Of a stretch of 64,000 bases of DNA, positions 44,405 to 53,876 are shown one piece after another. The translations under genes were made by a program, and so were the position numbers. Under the pieces are notes generated by a model, which did no database searches, was not told the origin of the DNA, and saw only the letters and a list, made by a program, of their open reading frames with translations. The DNA is from Nitratireductor soli (GTDB lineage: Bacteria > Pseudomonadota > Alphaproteobacteria > Rhizobiales > Rhizobiaceae), in NCBI RefSeq assembly GCF_001050155.1, contig NZ_LFVY01000001.1, positions 186,001 to 250,000 of the forward strand. The letters are read 5' to 3'. Position 1 is the stretch's first letter, and each line of letters opens with the position of its first letter.

Positions 44405-44542
44405 CCCCCTCACCGACCCGCTTCGCGGGCCACCTCTCCCCCACTTTGTGGGGGAGAGGAGGGGAGCCTGCAATTGATGACGGCGCTCCTCTCCCCTGCT
44501 TCGCGGGGGAGAGGTGGCCCGCGAAGCGGGTCGGTGAGGGGG
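44405..44542. repeat. Perfect 38-bp inverted repeat between hyuA and hyuB
   Basis: Arms 44405-44442 and 44505-44542 are exact reverse complements (ccccctcaccgacccgcttc...). A second hairpin, ctctcccccac ttt gtgggggagag, is nested at about 44434-44458. This CACC-GACCCGCTTCGCGGGCC unit is a known type of high-copy intergenic repeat in rhizobia. It sits inside a presumed operon and may tune hyuB relative to hyuA. Confidence 0.85.
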
Positions 44543-44557
44543 TAGCTGCGCCGGTCA

Positions 44558-46657
44558 TTATTCGGGCCTCCCAACCGTGATGACGATGTTCCCATCGTCA
44601 TCCGAAACCGCGCGGTCGCCCGGTTCGATCACCGTCGTGGTGTCGAGCTGCTCCAGGATCGCCGGTCCCTCGATCACCGCATCGAGCGGCAGTTTTTCGC
44701 GCGCATAGACCGGCGTGTCGTGCCACGCGCCGGCGAACCACACCGGCCGCGTCTCGTTCAGCGCCTCGGCAAGCGTCGCCACCCGGCCTGCCGGGTCGAT
44801 CAGGCTGGCGAGGTCGATGCCGGCGCGCACGCCGATGACCGAGGTGTTGAGGTTGACCAGATTGGCGCGGATTTCCGGCAGCCGCACCTTGAAGCGGGCG
44901 AAATAGGCGTCTTCGAACAGGCGCTGCAGCGTTTCGCGGTCCACATCCGGGCCGGGCAGCGAAACGTTGATGAGATGCGTCTGGCCGACGAACTGCATGT
45001 CGGCGGTGTGGATGCAGTCGATGCGCTCGGGCTGCACCGTCTCCTTGGCGATCAGCGCCTCGCCCTCCGCGCGTTGCGCCGTCAGCACGCCGCGCAGCAG
45101 ATCGAGGTCGAGGCTCGCCACCGGGCGGTTGATCGTGCGGACGAAATCGTGGCGCAGGTCGGCCACCACGCAGCCCAGCGCATTGGTGATGCCGGGCCGG
45201 GCCGGCACCATGACGCGCGGAATGGCGAGCTCGCGGGCGAGCGCCGCCGCATGCAGCGGACCGGCGCCGCCGAAGGCGAACAGGGCGAAGTCGCGCGGGT
45301 CGTGCCCCTTGCCGAGCGACACCATGCGGATTGCGCCGGCCATCTTGATGTTGGCCATCCTGAGCACAGCGCCGGCTGCCTCGACGCCGGAAAGGCCGAT
45401 CGGCTGGCCGAGCCTTTGCGCAAAGACCGCCTCCACATCCGAGACCGAAACCGGGTTGTCGACGGAAAGCAGCTTGTTCGGGTTGAGCCGGCCGAGCAGC
45501 AGATTGGCGTCGGAGATGGTCGGCTCCGCGCCGCCGCGGCCGTAGCAGATCGGCCCGGGCGTGGCGCCGGCGCTCTGCGGGCCGACCTCGAGCAGCCCCG
45601 CATCGTTGACGCGGGCGATCGAGCCGCCGCCGGCGCCCACCGTGTGCACGTCGACCATCGGCACGTGGATCGGCATGGCGTATTCCACCTCGATCTCGTT
45701 GGAGACGGCGGGCCGGGCGCCGCGCACCAGCGCCACATCCGTCGAGGTGCCGCCCATGTCGTAGGTGATCAGATTGTCGACGCCGGCCCGGCGCGCGGTG
45801 AAGGCCGCCGCCATGACGCCGGAGGCGGGTCCGGACATCACCGTCTTGGCCGCTTCGCGCGCCACATGGGCGGCCGAGATCATGCCGCCATTGCCGTTCA
45901 TGACGAGGAAATCGCGGGCATAGCCCAGCGCCTTCAGCTCGTTCGACAGGCGGGCGACGTAGCGTTCCAGGATCGGCTGCACGGCTGCGTTGACGGCGGC
46001 GGTCACGCCGCGCTCGAACTCGCGCGCTTCCGACAATAGCGCGTGGCCGGTGGTGATGTAATCGTTCGGCCAGAGTTCGGCGGCGATTTGCGCCGCGCGT
46101 ATCTCATGCGCCGGATTGGCATAGGCATGGAGAAAATGCAGGACCAGCGACACGCATCCCGCGTCGAGCAATGACTTGACGGCGGCGCGCACCCCGTCCT
46201 CGTCGAGCGGCGTCAGCACGTTGCCCGAGGCATCCATGCGTTCGGCCACTTCCAGGCGCAGGTCGCGCGGGATGACCGGCGTGAACGTGCCGGTCATGCC
46301 GTAGGCCTGCGGCCGCGTGCGGCGCCCCAGCTCGATGATGTCGCGGAAGCCGGCGGTGGTGATCATGCCGGTGCGGGCCAGCCGCCGTTCCAGCACGGCG
46401 TTGGTGGTCGTCGTCGTGCCATGCACGATCAGGCCGATCTCGGCGGCCGGGACGCTCGTCGCCTTGATGGCGTTGACGACGCCGAAGGCCTGGTTGTCCA
46501 CCGTGGTCGGGGTCTTGGCAACGCTGACGCGCGCGCCCATATCCGGGCCTGGCCCCCGATAGGGGCGCGTGTCGATCAGGATCAGGTCGGTGAAGGTGCC
46601 GCCGACATCGATGCCGGCGACGACGGAACCCGAATTGATGCCTTTTTTCTCATTCAT
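44558..46657 (-). CDS. hyuA: Hydantoinase A/oxoprolinase-family subunit
   Basis: The 699-aa ATP-binding subunit has the actin-like phosphate loop GIDVGGTFTDLILID at residue 15, HGTTTTTNAVLERR, the hydantoinase A core YDMGGTSTDVALVRG and FGGAGPLHAAALARELAI. It couples ATP hydrolysis to ring opening together with HyuB, which is encoded just downstream. Start ATG 46657. The divergent gap to fpr (208 bp) holds a TTGTATAC-like half palindrome near 46743 that could be a GntR-type operator. Confidence 0.9.
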   Translation of the reverse strand: MNEKKGINSGSVVAGIDVGGTFTDLILIDTRPYRGPGPDMGARVSVAKTPTTVDNQAFGVVNAIKATSVPAAEIGLIVHGTTTTTNAVLERRLARTGMITTAGFRDIIELGRRTRPQAYGMTGTFTPVIPRDLRLEVAERMDASGNVLTPLDEDGVRAAVKSLLDAGCVSLVLHFLHAYANPAHEIRAAQIAAELWPNDYITTGHALLSEAREFERGVTAAVNAAVQPILERYVARLSNELKALGYARDFLVMNGNGGMISAAHVAREAAKTVMSGPASGVMAAAFTARRAGVDNLITYDMGGTSTDVALVRGARPAVSNEIEVEYAMPIHVPMVDVHTVGAGGGSIARVNDAGLLEVGPQSAGATPGPICYGRGGAEPTISDANLLLGRLNPNKLLSVDNPVSVSDVEAVFAQRLGQPIGLSGVEAAGAVLRMANIKMAGAIRMVSLGKGHDPRDFALFAFGGAGPLHAAALARELAIPRVMVPARPGITNALGCVVADLRHDFVRTINRPVASLDLDLLRGVLTAQRAEGEALIAKETVQPERIDCIHTADMQFVGQTHLINVSLPGPDVDRETLQRLFEDAYFARFKVRLPEIRANLVNLNTSVIGVRAGIDLASLIDPAGRVATLAEALNETRPVWFAGAWHDTPVYAREKLPLDAVIEGPAILEQLDTTTVIEPGDRAVSDDDGNIVITVGRPE

Positions 46658-46865
46658 GGGGAAAATCCGGAATGCGAAACCTTTTTTGGCCCGATGATTT
46701 GAAATAGGTGTCGAAAGGCGTGAACCTTGACGTCAAATTCATTTGTATACTAATAAACTTGGCAGGCAAGACCTGCGCAAGAGCCGATGCCGATCATGGC
46801 TTTGACGTTGGCAATCGCACCAGAAACCGGCATACAGACTTCCGACCGAACGAGGGAAGACATCC

Positions 46866-47693
46866 ATGGACAGCGCTGCGCTTAGCGAGACCAAGGCCGA
46901 CAAGGCTCCCGACTTTCCGACGCCCGCCGGCTGCCATGCCGAGCGCGTGGTGTCGGTGAAGCATTACACGGACCGCCTGTTCTCGTTCCGCATCACGCGC
47001 CCGCAGAGCTTCCGCTTCCGTTCCGGCGAATTCGTCATGATCGGCCTGCCGAACGCCGAAAAGCCGGTCTTCCGCGCCTATTCCATCGCCAGCCCCAATT
47101 GGGACGAGGAGATCGAGTTCTTCTCGATCAAGGTGCCGGACGGCCCGCTGACCCAGCATCTGCAGAAGATCCAGCCGGGCGACACGGTGCTGATGCGGCA
47201 GAAATCCACCGGCACGCTGGTCAACGACGCGCTGACGCCGGGCAAGAACCTCTACATGATCTCCACCGGCACCGGCATCGCGCCCTTCGCCAGCCTGATC
47301 CGCGATCCGGAGACTTACGAGAAGTTCGACCGCATCATCCTGACCCATAGCTGCCGCGACGTGGCCGAGCTGGAATACGGCAACGAGCTGGTCGCCGCGC
47401 TGAAGGACGATCCGCTGATCGGCGAATTGACCGAGGGCCGGCTGACGCATTTCACCTCGACGACGCGCGAGACCTCGCCCGTCATGGGCCGCATCACCAC
47501 GCTGATCGAGAATGGCGAGCTGTTCAAGGCGCTCGGCACCGAGCCGTTCAACCGCGAGAACGACCGCGTCATGATCTGCGGCTCGATGGAGATGCTGAAG
47601 GACGTCAAGGCGCTGGTCGAAAAGGCCGGTCTTGAGGAAGGCTCGAACGCCGCGCCCGCCGATTTCGTCGTCGAACGCGCCTTCGTCGGCTAA
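46866..47693 (+). CDS. fpr: Ferredoxin-NADP reductase (bacterial FPR type)
   Basis: The 275-aa FAD enzyme exchanges electrons between NADPH and ferredoxin or flavodoxin. The FAD-binding block RAYSIASPNWDEE, the NADP-binding STGTGIAPFASLIRDPETYEKF and the late CGSMEMLKD are present. The C-terminal end VVERAFVG is typical of the alphaproteobacterial FPR group. GAGGGAAG precedes the ATG. It appears monocistronic and in relatives takes part in the oxidative-stress response. Confidence 0.94.
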   Translation: MDSAALSETKADKAPDFPTPAGCHAERVVSVKHYTDRLFSFRITRPQSFRFRSGEFVMIGLPNAEKPVFRAYSIASPNWDEEIEFFSIKVPDGPLTQHLQKIQPGDTVLMRQKSTGTLVNDALTPGKNLYMISTGTGIAPFASLIRDPETYEKFDRIILTHSCRDVAELEYGNELVAALKDDPLIGELTEGRLTHFTSTTRETSPVMGRITTLIENGELFKALGTEPFNRENDRVMICGSMEMLKDVKALVEKAGLEEGSNAAPADFVVERAFVG

Positions 47694-47714
47694 GCCGGCT
47701 AATTTATTCCTTTC

Positions 47715-47752
47715 GTCATCCTCGGGCTTGACCCGAGGATCCATGCCGGAAC
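47715..47752. repeat. GTCATCCTCGGG hairpin repeat
   Basis: gtcatcctcgggcttgacccgaggatccatgcc: stem cctcgggc / gcccgagg-like (cctcggg / cccgagg) between fpr and arsR. Same family as the hairpins at 26676-26820. Confidence 0.65.
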
Positions 47753-47853
47753 GATGATGTCGCCCCCCTCTCTAAATCCACCCCCTTGACCCCGCCGCCC
47801 GGTCATGGCAAAAGCCAGATCCAATATATCCATAAATCTGGAATCATAGATTG

Positions 47854-48186
47854 ATGAACAAGCCCCTGGCCATCGCCGCCCTTTCCGCGCTCGGACAGGA
47901 AACGCGGCTCGATGTGTTCCGCCTGCTGGTGCAGGCGGGTGCCAAAGGCCTGCCGGCGGGCGAAATTGCCGCGCGGCTCGATGTGGTGCAGAACACAGCC
48001 TCCGCGCATCTCAAGGTCTTGGCGCAATCCGGTCTGATCCGCGCCGAGCGCCAGGGCCGGACGATCCGCTATGTGGCCGACATGACCGGCTTCCGCGACC
48101 TCCTCGCCTATCTGATGGAAGATTGTTGCAATGGAAATCCCGCTCTCTGCCGCCCCGTCATCGAGGCGGTGACGTGCAATTGCTAG
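47854..48186 (+). CDS. arsR: ArsR-family arsenic-responsive repressor
   Basis: The 110-aa winged-helix repressor has recognition helix AGEIAARLDVVQNTASAHLKVL. The metalloid site is probably C-terminal: Cys91, Cys92 and Cys99 in DCCNGNPALC plus CNC at the end. This resembles the Acidithiobacillus ferrooxidans type of ArsR rather than the helix-3 CVC type of E. coli. It heads the ars operon. The sequence just upstream (47820-47850, aatatatccataaatctggaatcatagatt) has imperfect dyad symmetry and may be its operator. The TAG stop is the edge of a repeat. Confidence 0.92.
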   Translation: MNKPLAIAALSALGQETRLDVFRLLVQAGAKGLPAGEIAARLDVVQNTASAHLKVLAQSGLIRAERQGRTIRYVADMTGFRDLLAYLMEDCCNGNPALCRPVIEAVTCNC

Positions 48187-48287
48187 AGCGCCGTGCGGCC
48201 GGTCGGACGCACAAGGGACGCTCTATCTCTTTGTTTTTCCGCATTTATGCGGATGTCAGGTGAAACCACCTGACTGCAAAATGCTAG
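48183..48287. repeat. RIME-like repeat between arsR and the first arsenate reductase
   Basis: Full copy: ctagagcgcc, hairpin gtgcggccggtcggacgcac, aagggacgctctatctctttgtttttccgcatttatgcgg, atgtcaggtgaaaccacctgactgcaaaatgctag. Its first bases supply the arsR stop codon. Its last bases run into AGGAG (48286-48290), the ribosome-binding site of the next gene. Confidence 0.88.
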
Positions 48288-48299
48288 GAGCATACAGCC

Positions 48300-48809
48300 A
48301 TGAGTGACCAGCCTTTCAACGTCCTGTTCCTGTGCACGGGCAATTCGGCCCGGTCGATCCTTGCCGAGGCGATCCTGAACCGGGCCGGCGCCGGGCGGTT
48401 CAAGGCCTGTTCGGCAGGTTCGCAGCCGAAAGGGATGGTGCATCCCTATGCGCTCGACCTCCTGCAGCAGATGAACCACGACACGGGCTTCGCCCGCTCC
48501 AAGGACTGGGCGGAATTCGCCACGCCGGATGCGGCGAAGATGGATTTCGTCTTCACGCTGTGCGACAGCGCCGCCGAGGAGACCTGCCCGGTCTGGCCCG
48601 GCCAGCCGATGACGGCGCATTGGGGTCTGCCGGATCCCGCCGCGGTCACCGGCACCGAGGCGGAAAAGCGCTTCGCCTTCGCCGATACCTACCGCATGCT
48701 CAACAACCGCATTTCCGTCTTCACCGCTCTGCCGTTCAGGTCGCTCGACCGGCTGGCGTTGCAAAGACGGCTTGACGAAATGGGCCGCCGGCTTCCGGAA
48801 GCCGGCTGA
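48300..48809 (+). CDS. Arsenate reductase, low-molecular-weight phosphatase type
   Basis: The 169-aa LMW-PTP fold protein has the active-site loop LCTGNSAR (CX5R) at residue 12 and CSAGSQPKG after it. LMW-PTP-type ArsC enzymes reduce arsenate to arsenite using thioredoxin or mycothiol/glutathione systems. Placement between arsR and acr3 supports arsenate reduction rather than protein dephosphorylation. Its ribosome-binding site AGGAG lies at the edge of the upstream repeat. A second reductase of another family is two genes downstream. Confidence 0.9.
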   Translation: MSDQPFNVLFLCTGNSARSILAEAILNRAGAGRFKACSAGSQPKGMVHPYALDLLQQMNHDTGFARSKDWAEFATPDAAKMDFVFTLCDSAAEETCPVWPGQPMTAHWGLPDPAAVTGTEAEKRFAFADTYRMLNNRISVFTALPFRSLDRLALQRRLDEMGRRLPEAG

Positions 48810-48824
48810 ACCACGGGAAGAATC

Positions 48825-49904
48825 ATGACCGAACACGTTCTGGAGCGCGCTGCGCCGCCTGCCGGCGGCATCGGCTTCTTCGAGAAATATCTCTCAATAT
48901 GGGTGGCCCTGTGCATCGTCGCGGGCATCGCGCTGGGCAATCTGATGCCCGGCCTGTTTGCCTTCCTGGCCGGTCTCGAATACGCCTCCGTCAACCTCGT
49001 CGTCGCCGTGCTGATCTGGGCGATGGTCTTCCCGATGATGGTCAATGTCGATTTTTCCAGCCTCAGCCACATCGGCGACCGGCCCAAGGGGCTGGTGCTG
49101 ACGCTGGCGGTCAACTGGCTGGTCAAGCCGTTCACCATGGCGGCGCTCGGCGTGCTGTTCTTCCAGTACGTCTTCGCGCCGTGGATCGAGCCCGCCGACG
49201 CGCAGCAATACATTGCCGGCCTGATCCTGCTCGGCGCCGCGCCTTGCACGGCGATGGTCTTCGTCTGGAGCCAGATGACGCGCGGCGACGCCACCTACAC
49301 GCTCGTCCAGGTGTCGCTCAACGATGTGGTGATGATCTTCGCCTTCGCCCCCATCGTCGCCCTCTTGCTCGGCGTCACCGATATCGCCGTGCCGTGGGAG
49401 ACGCTGCTGCTCGCCACCGGTCTTTATGTGCTCATTCCGCTCGTCGCCGGCGCGCTGACGCGCCAATGGCTGACCGGCCGCGCCGAGGGGAAGGAGGCGG
49501 CGGAGGCCGTCTCCCGCTTCACCGGGTCGCTGAAGCCGGTCTCGGTGATCGGCCTCCTGGTCACGGTCGTGCTTTTGTTCGGCTTCCAGGGGCATATCAT
49601 CGTCGCCCGGCCGATCCTGATCGTGTTGATCGCCGTGCCGCTGTTGATCCAGTCCTACGGCATCTTCTTCGTCACCTATGCGGCAGCGAAGGCGTGGAAG
49701 GTGCCGTTCAACGTCGCCGCCCCCTGTGCGCTGATCGGCACGTCGAACTTCTTCGAGCTGGCGGTGGCCGTCGCCATCAGCCTGTTCGGCTTGAATTCCG
49801 GCGCTGCCCTTGCCACGGTGGTCGGCGTTCTGGTGGAGGTTCCGGTGATGCTGTCGCTGGTGGCCTTCGCCAACCGCACCCAACACTGGTTTCCCAAGAG
49901 CTGA
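48825..49904 (+). CDS. acr3: Arsenite efflux transporter ACR3
   Basis: The 359-aa membrane protein has about ten transmembrane helices. ACR3 landmarks include [21 protein letters not shown] with the essential Cys, and the late [21 protein letters not shown]. It exports arsenite using the proton gradient. It starts 15 bp after the LMW-PTP reductase and is followed by arsC 11 bp later. Confidence 0.96.
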   Translation: MTEHVLERAAPPAGGIGFFEKYLSIWVALCIVAGIALGNLMPGLFAFLAGLEYASVNLVVAVLIWAMVFPMMVNVDFSSLSHIGDRPKGLVLTLAVNWLVKPFTMAALGVLFFQYVFAPWIEPADAQQYIAGLILLGAAPCTAMVFVWSQMTRGDATYTLVQVSLNDVVMIFAFAPIVALLLGVTDIAVPWETLLLATGLYVLIPLVAGALTRQWLTGRAEGKEAAEAVSRFTGSLKPVSVIGLLVTVVLLFGFQGHIIVARPILIVLIAVPLLIQSYGIFFVTYAAAKAWKVPFNVAAPCALIGTSNFFELAVAVAISLFGLNSGAALATVVGVLVEVPVMLSLVAFANRTQHWFPKS

Positions 49905-49915
49905 GCGAGAGACGA

Positions 49916-50320
49916 ATGAGCGCCACCATCTACCACAATCCCAAATGCGGCACCTCGCGCAACGTGCTGGCCATGCTCAGGGAGGCCGGCGAAGAGCCGC
50001 AGGTGATCGAGTATCTGAAGACGCCGCCATCGCGCGAAAAGCTCGTCTCGCTGATCGCCGCCATGGGCATCGCGCCGCGCGATCTGCTGCGCCAGAAGGG
50101 CACGCCCCATGACGAACTCGGCCTTGATGACGACAAATGGAGCGACGACGCGCTGATCGGCTTCATGCTCGAGCATCCCATCCTCATCAACCGGCCAATC
50201 GTCGAAACGCCGTTGGGCACGAAGCTCTGCCGGCCGTCCGAGACGGTGCTGGACCTCCTGCCGGAAGGTGCGTTGACCTCCTTCACCAAGGAGGACGGTG
50301 CGGTGGTGAAACGCGGCTGA
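49916..50320 (+). CDS. arsC: Arsenate reductase ArsC, glutaredoxin-coupled
   Basis: The 134-aa thioredoxin-fold ArsC is of the E. coli plasmid type: IYHNPKCGTSRNVLAML with the catalytic Cys, and the three arginines (LLRQKG, INRPIVETP, LCRPSE). It uses glutathione and glutaredoxin. Together with the LMW-PTP enzyme the operon carries two unrelated arsenate reductases. Start ATG 49916 follows gagagacg. Confidence 0.95.
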   Translation: MSATIYHNPKCGTSRNVLAMLREAGEEPQVIEYLKTPPSREKLVSLIAAMGIAPRDLLRQKGTPHDELGLDDDKWSDDALIGFMLEHPILINRPIVETPLGTKLCRPSETVLDLLPEGALTSFTKEDGAVVKRG

Positions 50321-50384
50321 CACTGCCTGCCGCGACAGCTTTACGCGTTGACCCGGCACGCGGCACAGGCGAGGGTGCCGGCCC

Positions 50385-51779
50385 GTGAGCACGGATCGCC
50401 CATCCTCTCCGCCGGCCATCCCGGCGCGAATCTGGAAGATCGCCGCCGTCACAGGCGCCGGCGCCTTCATGGCGATGCTGGATTCCACCGTCGTCAATCT
50501 GGCCATCGAGACGGTCCGTGAGGATTTCTCGGCCAGTCTTTCCCTCATCCAATGGATCGCCACGGGCTATCTCATCGCCCTGGCCATCGCGCTGCCGGCC
50601 GCCGCGTGGTTGGGGAATCGTTTTGGCTATGGCCGGTTGTGGGCCGGCAGCCTCGCCGGTTTCGTGGCGGCCTCGGTTCTATGCGCCATCGCGCCCGATC
50701 CGCTCACCCTCATCGGCGCGCGTTTCCTGCAGGGGCTGGCCGGCGGGCTGATGGTGCCGGCCGGGCAGGCCGTGATCGGCGCGTCCGCCGGGCCGAAGCA
50801 GCTCGGCCGCATCATGGGCGCGCTCGGCCTCGTCGTGGCGCTCGGGCCGGCCATCGGCCCGGCGCTTGGCGGCCTGCTGCTCGACCATGCGTCCTGGCGC
50901 TGGCTGTTCTGGATCAATGTGCCGGTCGGCATCGCCGCACTCCTTCTTGCGCGCGGCCTGGTTCCCGGCGGCGAGAAGGACGAGGCGCGCCGCCTCGACG
51001 TGAAGGGGCTGGTGCTTCTCGGCGCCGGCCTGCCGCTGCTCCTGTACGGCGCGACGGAAATCGGCGCCGACGGCATGCGGCTGAAAAACCTCCTGGCCGT
51101 CGCGGCGGGCATTCTGCTCACAATCGCCTTCGTGGCGGTTGCCGGGCGGGCGAAGCAGCCGCTGATCGATCTCAGCCTGCTGCGCCGTCCCGTGTTCGCC
51201 ACGGCGACGGCGACCACGGGCCTGACCGGCCTCAACATGTATGGCGGGCTCCTGCTCCTGCCGCTCTATCTGCAGGTGGTGGCCGGGCTCAGCACCGCGG
51301 AGACCGGTTTCCTGCTTTTGGCGATGGGGCTCGGCAGCGCGCTGGCGCTGCCCGTCGGCGGGGCGCTGACGGATCGTTTCGGCGCCGGACAGGTGAGTTT
51401 CGCCGGCACGCTGGCGCTGCTTGTCAGCACCGTGCCGTTTCTCCTGCCCGTGGCGCTGCCTTCAATGCTGCTGGCGCCGATCCTTGTCCTGCGCGGCATC
51501 GGCATGGCGCTCGGCCAGATGCCGGCCATGTCTGCGGCCTATGCGTCGGCGCGCAAGGCGGAGATGGGCGACGCCACCACGCTGGTCAACATCGTCCAGC
51601 GTGTCGGCGGGGCGATCGGCGCCGTCGGCGTCGTGGTGGTTCTGGCACATACGGCTGATGCAGCGGGTTATGTCCAGGCCTTTGCCATCCTGGCGGCTGT
51701 CTCCGCGCTGACCATGGTTCTGGCGCTAGCGCTGACGCGCCAGGCACGCCTGGCCGAACGTGCGCCCACCACCGGCTGA
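50385..51779 (+). CDS. MFS transporter, DHA2 (EmrB/QacA) family
   Basis: The 464-aa protein with about 14 membrane helices begins with GTG. The DHA2 motif MLDSTVVNLAI near residue 35 and the antiporter motif C region (LGPAIGPALGGLLLD) are visible. It is 64 bp downstream of arsC on the same strand and may be the last ars gene. MFS exporters in some ars operons move organoarsenicals or reaction products, but this DHA2 type more often exports drugs. Confidence 0.9.
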   Translation: MSTDRPSSPPAIPARIWKIAAVTGAGAFMAMLDSTVVNLAIETVREDFSASLSLIQWIATGYLIALAIALPAAAWLGNRFGYGRLWAGSLAGFVAASVLCAIAPDPLTLIGARFLQGLAGGLMVPAGQAVIGASAGPKQLGRIMGALGLVVALGPAIGPALGGLLLDHASWRWLFWINVPVGIAALLLARGLVPGGEKDEARRLDVKGLVLLGAGLPLLLYGATEIGADGMRLKNLLAVAAGILLTIAFVAVAGRAKQPLIDLSLLRRPVFATATATTGLTGLNMYGGLLLLPLYLQVVAGLSTAETGFLLLAMGLGSALALPVGGALTDRFGAGQVSFAGTLALLVSTVPFLLPVALPSMLLAPILVLRGIGMALGQMPAMSAAYASARKAEMGDATTLVNIVQRVGGAIGAVGVVVVLAHTADAAGYVQAFAILAAVSALTMVLALALTRQARLAERAPTTG

Positions 51780-51941
51780 GATCTGCCGTATGCGCATCGC
51801 TGCCATGTGCTGATTTCGTCGCTTGCTTCTGTACATTCAGCTTCGGCCCGCGTAGGTACGGCGCAAAGCGTCGGCGAAAAGCCTCGCCGCGCGCCCACAA
51901 AATGACTGGCGGGCGCGCCTACCGTTTCCGAAAGAAGACAA

Positions 51942-53876
51942 ATGACAGAGTTCGAAGGCATAGTTCCGGCGCTCGGCCGAGCGTTGGACAAGCGCGGCTA
52001 CAGCGAATTGACCCAGGTGCAAAGGGCGGTTCTCGAACTGGAGCCGAAGGGCGCCGATGCGCTGGTTTCGGCGCAGACCGGGTCGGGCAAGACCGTCGCC
52101 TTCGGCCTTGCGCTGGCGCCGAGCCTGCTTGGCGGGCAGGACCGTTTCGGTCCCGCCGGGGCGCCGCTCGGGCTTGCCGTCGCGCCGACGCGCGAACTGG
52201 CGCTGCAGGTCAAGCGCGAGCTCGACTGGCTTTACGCCGAGACAGGCGCGGTCGTCGCCTCCTGCGTCGGCGGCATGGACATCCGCACCGAGCGCCGGGC
52301 GCTCGAACGTGGCGCGCACATCATCGTCGGCACGCCCGGCCGCCTGTGCGACCACATCCGCCGCCACGCGCTCGACATGACCAACCTGCGCGCCGTCGTG
52401 CTCGACGAGGCGGACGAGATGCTCGATCTCGGCTTCCGCGAGGATCTGGAGTTCATTCTCGACGCGGCGCCGGCCGAACGCCGCACGCTGATGTTCTCGG
52501 CCACCGTGTCGCGCACCATCGCCAATCTGGCGAAGAATTATCAGCGCGACGCGGTGCGCATCTCCACCGCCGCCGAGCAGAAGCAGCATGTCGACATCGA
52601 CTATCGCGGTTTCCTCGTTGCGGCGCAGGAGCGGGAAAACGCCATCATCAACGTGTTGCGCTTCTATGAGGCGAAGAACGCGCTGGTGTTCTGCAACACG
52701 CGCGCCACCGTCAACCACCTGACCGCGCGCTTCAACAATCGCGGCTTCTCGGTCGTGGCGCTCTCGGGCGAGCTCAGCCAGAACGAGCGCACCCATGCGC
52801 TGCAGGCCATGCGCGACGGGCGGGCGCGGGTGTGTGTGGCCACCGACGTGGCGGCGCGCGGCATCGACCTGCCGAACCTGGAACTGGTGATCCACGCCGA
52901 CCTGCCGACCAATGCCGAAACGCTGCTGCACCGTTCGGGCCGCACCGGCCGCGCCGGGCGCAAGGGCGTCAGCGCACTGATCGTGCCGCAAAACGGGCGT
53001 CGCCGCGCCGAGCGCCTGCTGCGCGATGCGAAGATCGCCGTCGCATGGGGCAATCCGCCTTCCGCCGACGATGTCCTGCAGCGCGACGACGAGCGGCTGA
53101 TGGCCGACCCCAATCTCAGCGAGCCGTTGCAGGACAGCGAGGCGGAATTCGTCCGGGCGCTGCTCGCCCAGCATGGCGCCGAGCAGTTGGCGGCCGCCTT
53201 CGTGCGGCTGCATCGCGGCAGGCAGTCGGCGCCGGAAGACCTGTCCGAAGTGAACGTCCACGATGGCGGGCAGCCAAGCGGACAGCGCGAGGAGCGCAAG
53301 CCGCGCCGCGAGGATTTTTCCGAAAGCGCCTGGTTCTCCCTGTCGGTCGGCCGCAAGCAGAATGCCGAGCCGCGCTGGCTGATCCCGCTTCTGTGCCGCG
53401 CCGGCGGCATCACCAAGCGCGAGATCGGCTCGATCAAGATGCAGCAGGACGAGACCTTCGTCGAACTGGACGCCAACTCGGCCGACCGGTTTCTCGCCGC
53501 GATCGGCCCGCAGGCGACGCTGGAAAACAACATTCGCCTGAAGCGGCTCGACGGCATGCCGGAATTTACGTCTCAGCCCTACGCCAAGAAGCATGAAGGC
53601 TCCCACGCCGGCAAGGGCTTCCGCAAGGACGACCGGCCGGGCGGCTACGACAAACCGGCGGGCAAGCGCAAATTCGCCGACAAGCCTCAGGGCAAGTCGC
53701 ATGACAAACCGTATGCCAAGCCCGCGGAATCCCGCGAGGCCGGCGCGCCGGGCGGCAAGCCCTGGGCCAAGGATGCCAAGCCCTGGGCGAAGAAAGACAA
53801 GAAGGCCGGCAAGCCGAAATTCGCCAAGCCAGCCGGCGCGGGCAAGAAGAAGCCGGCGCGCAAGCCGCAGGATTAG
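51942..53876 (+). CDS. DEAD-box RNA helicase with DbpA-like RNA-binding domain
   Basis: The 644-aa helicase contains all motifs: Q region, AQTGSGKT (I), PTREL (Ia), TPGR (Ib), DEAD (LDEADEMLDLGF), SAT (III) and HRSGRTGR (VI). At about residues 470-540 is a DbpA-type RNA-binding domain (WLIPLLCRAGGITKREIGSIKM). The last 110 residues are a basic Lys/Pro/Gly/Ala tail with KPWAK repeats, likely disordered RNA-binding sequence. CsdA/DeaD-like proteins assist ribosome assembly and cold growth. Monocistronic. Confidence 0.94.
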   Translation: MTEFEGIVPALGRALDKRGYSELTQVQRAVLELEPKGADALVSAQTGSGKTVAFGLALAPSLLGGQDRFGPAGAPLGLAVAPTRELALQVKRELDWLYAETGAVVASCVGGMDIRTERRALERGAHIIVGTPGRLCDHIRRHALDMTNLRAVVLDEADEMLDLGFREDLEFILDAAPAERRTLMFSATVSRTIANLAKNYQRDAVRISTAAEQKQHVDIDYRGFLVAAQERENAIINVLRFYEAKNALVFCNTRATVNHLTARFNNRGFSVVALSGELSQNERTHALQAMRDGRARVCVATDVAARGIDLPNLELVIHADLPTNAETLLHRSGRTGRAGRKGVSALIVPQNGRRRAERLLRDAKIAVAWGNPPSADDVLQRDDERLMADPNLSEPLQDSEAEFVRALLAQHGAEQLAAAFVRLHRGRQSAPEDLSEVNVHDGGQPSGQREERKPRREDFSESAWFSLSVGRKQNAEPRWLIPLLCRAGGITKREIGSIKMQQDETFVELDANSADRFLAAIGPQATLENNIRLKRLDGMPEFTSQPYAKKHEGSHAGKGFRKDDRPGGYDKPAGKRKFADKPQGKSHDKPYAKPAESREAGAPGGKPWAKDAKPWAKKDKKAGKPKFAKPAGAGKKKPARKPQD

